NCBI GenBank assembly: GCA_023212725.1
Contig: JALBYF010000015.1
Span: forward strand, 231,898-295,897
Reading direction: 5' to 3'
DNA: 64,000 nt
DNA from: Tranzscheliella williamsii
Lineage: Eukaryota; Basidiomycota; Ustilaginomycetes; Ustilaginales; Ustilaginaceae
Part shown: positions 59,388 through 64,000 of the stretch, one piece after another
How positions within the stretch are numbered: the first letter of the stretch is position 1
Layout: each line of letters opens with the position of its first letter
Translations under genes and position numbers: made by a program
The notes under the pieces: model-generated
The model's database searches: none
What the model was told of the DNA's origin: nothing
What the model saw: only the letters and a program-made list of their open reading frames with translations

Positions 59388-60059
59388 TTAGAAGAGGTGG
59401 TCGAGAAGGGACTTGCCGCCGAGGGGGCCGGTGGCCTCGCACTGGGCCTTGCAGGCGACGGGGTTCTCGAGGTTGCACTGGGCGGTGTTCTCGGACTGGT
59501 GGCACTGGTGGCAGGTGACGCCGTCGCGGCAGAAGGGCTTCTTGCCGAGCGAGGCGACCTTGTTGCCGTCCTTGTCCTTGCAGGTGACCTTCATGTTGGG
59601 ACAGATGTCGCCGTCGTCGCCGGCGAGCAGGGCGGCGAGGGTGGTGGTGAGCTGGTCGGCGAGGTTGGGGATGTGGGACGAGGAGCCGAGCGGGCCGCGC
59701 GCGCTGCACTGCGCCTTGCACTCGCGCACGTACTTGGTGTTGCAGTCCAGTGCTGCCTTTTTGCTGTGGCACATGCGGCAGCTTGCGCCCTGCCGGCAGA
59801 AGTCCTTCTCGCCCACGTCGCCCACGGCACGCCCGTCCTTGTAGCACTGCACCCGCATCCGCGGGCACACGTCGCCCTCGTCCCCCCGCGCGCCCGCAAA
59901 CCAGTTCGGCACACTCACCACCCGCGCGGGCTGCGACATCAGGAACGGCACCTGCACCGGAATGCTTATCTGCGCCGTCTCGTCGCGTGCCACCGGCGAT
60001 GCCCGCCCGCCCAGCGCCAGGCTGCTGATCACGACCAGTGCCGCTGCAGAGAACTTCAT
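59388..60059 (-). CDS. Secreted Cys-rich protein with two 8-Cys modules (candidate effector)
   Basis: A 223-residue protein with a clean signal peptide (MKFSAAALVVISSLALGG). It contains two copies of an 8-cysteine module: Cys 65, 72, 88, 94, 97, 106, 114, 118 and Cys 153, 160, 177, 183, 186, 195, 203, 207. The spacings are the same except one (16 versus 17 residues between the second and third), and both modules begin D(V/I)CP.M.V and end ECKAQC or ACKAQC followed by GPLG. The modules are separated by a linker with LADQLTTTLAALLAG. I do not recognise the fold from any known family. No enzyme motif. A TATA box is 125 bp upstream and no intron is seen. Secretion and even Cys count predict four disulfides per module. 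Confidence 0.85.
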   Translation of the reverse strand: MKFSAAALVVISSLALGGRASPVARDETAQISIPVQVPFLMSQPARVVSVPNWFAGARGDEGDVCPRMRVQCYKDGRAVGDVGEKDFCRQGASCRMCHSKKAALDCNTKYVRECKAQCSARGPLGSSSHIPNLADQLTTTLAALLAGDDGDICPNMKVTCKDKDGNKVASLGKKPFCRDGVTCHQCHQSENTAQCNLENPVACKAQCEATGPLGGKSLLDHLF

Positions 60060-60617
60060 CGTGGTTGCTGTAGATGTGGATGCCGAAACGACGGTGCTGA
60101 GGGGATAACCGGGGAAAGGGTTGGCAGAGTAGAAGTGGATGGCGTTGGCATTTCAGCGTCAGCGATCCATGGTTTGAACTAGATTATATACGCTCTCTGC
60201 GGGCAGGCACGCAGCTCAGACCGCCATTACGTCGGCCTCGACTGGGCCTCGCACGGGTGGCGGCGCTCGATGCGGCGCCGCGCGCGCCGTGCTTACGTAG
60301 CTTGGCAAAGCGGAGGACGTCGTTGCGCGCGTCATGGCGAGTCACCGCAAATGCCGCCTCTCTGCCGCGTGGCAGTCGCATTGACGTCAGCCTGCATTGC
60401 CCGCAGCGCGCTTCCCCGCAATCCATCCGGCCTCCGCCACCAATGCCGTACTGGACGCTGCTGCCAAAACCCACCCGCTGCACGTCAGCGCTCGCCACAC
60501 ACAGCGCAGCAGGCGCAGTGGTACGAAACCGGGCAAGATTTGGCAATGACTATGCGATGTCGAGCTGTACTGCTTATATGTGGCCACAGGTCGCGGTGGC
60601 AGAGGCTGGTTGTGAGA
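60060..60617. other. Intergenic region GH30 3' end / Cys-rich gene promoter
   Basis: Promoter of the Cys-rich gene, with a TATATAA element at 60184-60190 (minus strand), and the 3' region of GH30. No gene seen. Confidence 0.55.
60184..60190 (-). promoter_or_regulatory. TATA box of the Cys-rich protein gene
   Basis: TATATAA on the minus strand, about 125 bp upstream of the ATG at 60059. Confidence 0.6.
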
Positions 60618-62540
60618 TCATGCGGCTGGCTCGCTCGGAGCGCTGTTCACGTGGAAGTGCTTTTCCTCCTCAGGGTCCGCGACAGGCGTGGTGACGGATG
60701 CGGAGCCGGCAGCCCCGGAGCCGGCAGCCTCGGTGGGAGCGTCCCACGACAGCGTGTAGAGGCCTGGCGCAGTGGTGACGTTGGCGATCTGGCCGCGGAA
60801 GGCGATCACGGCGGTGGCGTCCTCGAAGGTGCCTGTCTCGTAGTGGTCGTCCTGGTTGAGCAGGATGAGCGAGAAGCGGGTCTTGCCGGGAGCGACGCCG
60901 TCCTGTCGGAAAGCCTGCGCGAGCAGCCGTCCGCCAAGCACCTCGATCTCATCGGTGCTCGTCACGCCGATTCGTCGCGAATACTCCTTCGAATCGCCCT
61001 GCGGCCGCACCGCCATCGACAGATGCGACAATACCGAGAAGTCGGACGATCGCTTGAACAAGTCCGACACGTAGGTACGGTCGGTCCCCGTCTTCTTGAC
61101 GTCCTTCATGTCGCTAAGCGGGATCCCTTTCTCCAAGATGGCAGGCCGGACGGCTCGCTTCGACAGCTCCATGCGCGTAGTCACACTTCGCCGTCGATGC
61201 CTTCTGCCTGCCCCGTCCTCGGTCTGCTCGGGCTGGGGCGAATCCGGGTCGCTCGACGTGTCCTTCGAGGCCGACGCTGTGCTGGCAGGCGGGTCGGTCG
61301 CGTCGGGCGCCAGGACAATCGCAGCATTGCAGTTCTTGCAAACGTTCTCCAGATGAGGCGAGGTGAAGCCGTCTTCGTCCTTGCTCAGCACGAGATTCCA
61401 CAGCACCACGCTTCGGCTCTGATAGCGGATCGAGCCAATCAACAATTTGCGCGCCGTGTTCTTCATGTTCTTGTACGCCTCGTTGAAGTTCTGCGTGATT
61501 TCAGTGTACTCGGTGAAGTAGGTCTCTTTGTTCGGGTAGGCATTGCTCACCACCTCCTGCTGCGAAGGATCACCTGCATAGCCATGCCAGGCGATGCCGT
61601 CGAAGGTGTCCGGCGCCAGATCAAGGACGCGCACGGCGTATGTGGGGTTGTCCCAGTTGAAGTCCCAAGCGAGCAACTTGATGTCGCCGAGGCCTGCCTC
61701 GCGGAAGCCCGCCTTGACTAACTTGCCCACCTTGGCCTCCTGCTCCGCCGTCATCTTCATCGTCGGATACTGGAGCGTGCCAATCTGCGGCTCGTTGAGT
61801 AGCGATAGCGCATAGACCTTCAGCCCCTTCCTTTGGATCTCGACCATCGACCTGATTAGGTACGTGGCGAACACCTCTTCCATGCCTGCCTTTAGATCAC
61901 CGCCGAACAGGGGCTCCGCTTTGGTGGTATTTTCCTTCATCCACCCGGGCGCACTCCAAGGAGCAGTGTAGATCTTGAGGCCCGGATTGATGGCCACGAT
62001 GTCGGCGAGTGTCTTCCACAGCTTGGGTGCGAGATTGATATTGAAGAGGGTCAGGTCGGGATCCTCGGAATTGTCCTTGGTGTCATCGTACGAGTAAGGG
62101 GCGACACCAAAATCGCTGGCTCCCAGTGGAACCCTTACCGAGTTAAGCCCAGCACCGCCCTTGGCCAGCCACTCTTCATCTTGGGAGAAGAGGAGATGGA
62201 GCAGGTCATCGTATTCGGTCGGGTGTTTCGACTTGAAGGACTGCAGTGTGATGGCCACAGCATCTGTGATGCCGCCACCGAAGCTGTCCACTTTCTGATG
62301 AACCTGGTGGTCGAAGACGCTGATCCCTATCTGGTCGGTGTGACCTTGTTTTGAGGTGGCCGCCGTCACATTCACTGAAGCCGTCAATGGCTTTCCGTCA
62401 ACAAAAGCAATCTTCGGATTGCTGAACTGCTGTACCTGAACACCATCCCATGTAGAGCTGATCATTCGGTCGATGATGATCTGCCCCCGCACCAAGGTGA
62501 CAGTGGCCACAAGGGCCGCGAAGCCACAGGAGAGTCTCAT
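60618..62540 (-). CDS. Secreted glycoside hydrolase family 30 enzyme
   Basis: A 640-residue protein with signal peptide (MRLSCGFAALVATVTLVRGQ), ATG at 62540 (the longer frame begins with a non-ATG). The (beta/alpha)8 barrel shows VDSFGGGITDAVAITLQSF, SVRVPLGASDFGV, IYTAPWSAPGWMKEN, the acid/base Glu in LSLLNEPQIG (E250), and the nucleophile Glu in ETYFTEYTEI (E344), all GH30 hallmarks (GBA, beta-1,6-glucanase and related enzymes). Between the barrel and the beta-sandwich part a Ser/Asp-rich insertion of about 80 residues contains several dibasic sites (RRHRRRS, LSKRAV, FKRSS). The C-terminal sandwich continues FSLILLNQDDHYETGTF. A Gly/Ala/Ser tail follows. Substrate is not determinable; fungal beta-1,6-glucan or plant glycans are candidates. 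Confidence 0.9.
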   Translation of the reverse strand: MRLSCGFAALVATVTLVRGQIIIDRMISSTWDGVQVQQFSNPKIAFVDGKPLTASVNVTAATSKQGHTDQIGISVFDHQVHQKVDSFGGGITDAVAITLQSFKSKHPTEYDDLLHLLFSQDEEWLAKGGAGLNSVRVPLGASDFGVAPYSYDDTKDNSEDPDLTLFNINLAPKLWKTLADIVAINPGLKIYTAPWSAPGWMKENTTKAEPLFGGDLKAGMEEVFATYLIRSMVEIQRKGLKVYALSLLNEPQIGTLQYPTMKMTAEQEAKVGKLVKAGFREAGLGDIKLLAWDFNWDNPTYAVRVLDLAPDTFDGIAWHGYAGDPSQQEVVSNAYPNKETYFTEYTEITQNFNEAYKNMKNTARKLLIGSIRYQSRSVVLWNLVLSKDEDGFTSPHLENVCKNCNAAIVLAPDATDPPASTASASKDTSSDPDSPQPEQTEDGAGRRHRRRSVTTRMELSKRAVRPAILEKGIPLSDMKDVKKTGTDRTYVSDLFKRSSDFSVLSHLSMAVRPQGDSKEYSRRIGVTSTDEIEVLGGRLLAQAFRQDGVAPGKTRFSLILLNQDDHYETGTFEDATAVIAFRGQIANVTTAPGLYTLSWDAPTEAAGSGAAGSASVTTPVADPEEEKHFHVNSAPSEPAA

Positions 62541-62706
62541 ACGCACAGCAAATAGGTTGAAAGTAGAAAAGAGTGTGTGGGCAGGCCGACAGACGAGCAA
62601 GCGTCGAGTGTGGCAAGAATAGAGGGCTCTGTGAGGGGTCACTGAGAGGCTCTGGGAATGATGGAGGGGAGATCAAAACAGGGGGACGGTCCCAGGCTGG
62701 CGATCC

Positions 62707-62711
62707 TTATA
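62707..62711 (-). promoter_or_regulatory. TATA-like element of the GH30 gene
   Basis: CCTATAAGG on the minus strand, about 167 bp upstream of the GH30 ATG. Confidence 0.5.
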
Positions 62712-63880
62712 GGTTGTTTCATACGGCTTGGAGCGCGGCCCCACCCCCTACCTGACGATAGGATGTGTTCCGGCAAGGCTGGCGATATTGTGGTGGGATG
62801 ATTCAATCTCATGAGGCCGGGCAGGGTGGGGCCAGCTATACTTACAACGGCATTAGCAGATGGTCCCAGCTGAGCACCCTCACCGCAGGCTTCCTCTACC
62901 TAGCGTGCTGCAGGGGTGTGTCAGGTGGGCGGTTGACAATGGCGTGCGTTCACATCCCGCTTCGCATTGGTAAGTCTGCAGAACGGGACTCACACACTCT
63001 ATTCTCGGAGTTGGTGCCCTTCAACAGAAGGTCGGTTGCATGAGGTGAGCCAGGCAGCCTCTGCAAGACCGGTGAGATGGCGTGGTGGTATACTAGCTTA
63101 TGAGCTTAGCTAGTGGGGAGAGAGGAGCGGATACCGCTGTAGCCTCGCCCACCTCATTTCTCTCCGGCGACATGCAGCAGAGTTCCTTGATGACCACAAC
63201 CTTAAAGCCATTCGGAGCTTTTGCAGTAGAGATCCACGGCGATGCACGCAGGAGAAGTGTGATTTGGCTAGCCAGACTCGCTCCGCACGCATGCAACACC
63301 ACGCCCCAGGGAACGACTGTAATGCTGGCCGTGCAGAAGAAGCACGAAAGCCCCACCGAAAAACCAATGAAGCTCATCGGTCCACAGGATGGCGGCTTCA
63401 TGTTGATAGACAGAGAAGTAGAGCGGAAGAGGCTTGGAAGCATGTGCGGTTCTGTTCATGCAGAAGCAGGGTCGCGACTCACGGCTTCTCGTATCCGAAG
63501 CCCAGGCCTGCCTCAAAGCTCAGCCTAATCTGTAGCGGCGATCGCGCATTATGCATAAGGGCTATGAAGCCAGTTGTCATGGCCATGCCCGCTAGCCAGG
63601 CCAGCTTGTAGTAGCGGGTGGGTTGATCATTTAATGGTTGCATTTGGCCTGCACAACTTGAAAGTTCGGCGGGGACCTCTTCTCGTAGCCCGCCTTTCCT
63701 TCTCGGCCGTACGCCCACTTGGCTAGGCTCCCGTGCCCCGTGCCTTCTCTCTTGTTACCGCCGTGGCCTTCCGCGCCTCGAATGCTAAGATCTTTTGCTA
63801 ATGCACTGCGTCGAGTGCTCGCACGCCTCACATAGGCCCAGTACAGTCTTAATATACAGTCATAGCAGGGGGGAAGGGCT

Positions 63881-63974
63881 CCGGGGGAAAATTTCCCCTA
63901 GGTTCCCCTAGCACTGCTACGGAAAAACTTCCCCTTAGTACTGCTAGGGGAATCAAGGGGAAGTTTTCCCACGG
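63881..63974. repeat. Imperfect 39-bp inverted repeat (fold-back)
   Basis: Left arm 63881-63919 and right arm 63936-63974 are complementary at 33 of 39 positions, with a 16-bp spacer. Each arm has a TTCCCCTAGCA core and a GGGAAAA(T/C)TTCCCC run. It is flanked by low-information sequence and may be the edge of a transposable element or a MITE. Confidence 0.85.
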
Positions 63975-64000
63975 AGGACTCATGACTCCAACGTGTATGT

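Larger units (their letters stand above)
62541..64000. other. Right-end region: GH30 promoter, no supported gene, then fold-back
   Basis: Upstream region of GH30 (TATA-like element at 62707-62711) followed by about 1.2 kb with no domain-bearing frame. Overlapping frames on both strands between 63093 and 63831 do not resemble any family I know. It ends with an inverted repeat at 63881-63974. Confidence 0.55.

Noticed and set aside
63093..63831. Possible protein gene or retrotransposon remnant near the right end
   Set aside because: Frames overlap on both strands and none contains a recognisable reverse transcriptase, integrase or other domain.
1..64000. CRISPR arrays, bacterial operons, ribosome binding sites
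   Set aside because: The window is eukaryotic; none of the repeats has regular spacers and genes are monocistronic with spliceosomal introns.

Overview
This is a nuclear fungal window, most likely from a smut fungus (Ustilaginomycotina, Ustilaginales). The evidence is a GC-rich, intron-poor, gene-dense layout; introns of about 64-130 bp with GTRWGT donors; pyrimidine-rich leaders; and a secreted lipase whose catalytic residues match Moesziomyces (Candida) antarctica lipase B position for position. I could not determine the species.

Layout, left to right: a HIT-family hydrolase, a complex I accessory subunit, RAX2 with a C-terminal SH3 domain, the phosphatase PPG1, an intron-containing tRNA-Ser(AGA), a divergent SLC25 carrier, an unrecognised 686-residue protein, a yapsin-like GPI aspartic protease, a 2.5 kb gene-free stretch, a DH-PH RhoGEF, a Dpb3/CHRAC-like histone-fold protein, MLH1, ALG11, DAM1, an MLRQ/B12D-like mitochondrial protein, an EFM6-type methyltransferase, an atypical Rab GTPase, ADA2, RRP3, a CALB-like lipase, BCD1, IKS1, a DUF3844 (Vps3844) membrane protein, EFR3, ERO1, CRD1, BET4, a secreted protein with two copies of an 8-cysteine module, and a GH30 glycoside hydrolase. 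The last 1.4 kb has no supported gene and ends in a fold-back repeat.

Several gene models were corrected by finding introns. The complex I subunit and MLH1 each have a short last exon that restores the family C-terminus (MLH1 ends FERC). DAM1 has three exons, and the Rab, MLRQ-like, PPG1, carrier, HIT and DUF3844 genes are spliced too. Several open reading frames begin at non-ATG codons, so I moved those starts to the first well-placed ATG.

The genes are mostly unrelated housekeeping functions and do not form a pathway or cluster. Loose themes are polarity and membrane traffic (RAX2, RhoGEF, EFR3, Rab, BET4), the secretory pathway (ALG11, ERO1, DUF3844 protein), chromosome biology (MLH1, DAM1, ADA2, histone-fold protein), mitochondria (complex I subunit, MLRQ-like, CRD1, carrier) and secreted or surface proteins (protease, lipase, Cys-rich protein, GH30). 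The most unusual signals are a recurrent intergenic motif (CGMTCTAACA) near many starts, a Rab with altered G3 and G4 motifs, a DAM1 C-terminal winged-helix-like extension, the RAX2-SH3 architecture and the duplicated cysteine module. I saw no obvious novel multi-gene system.
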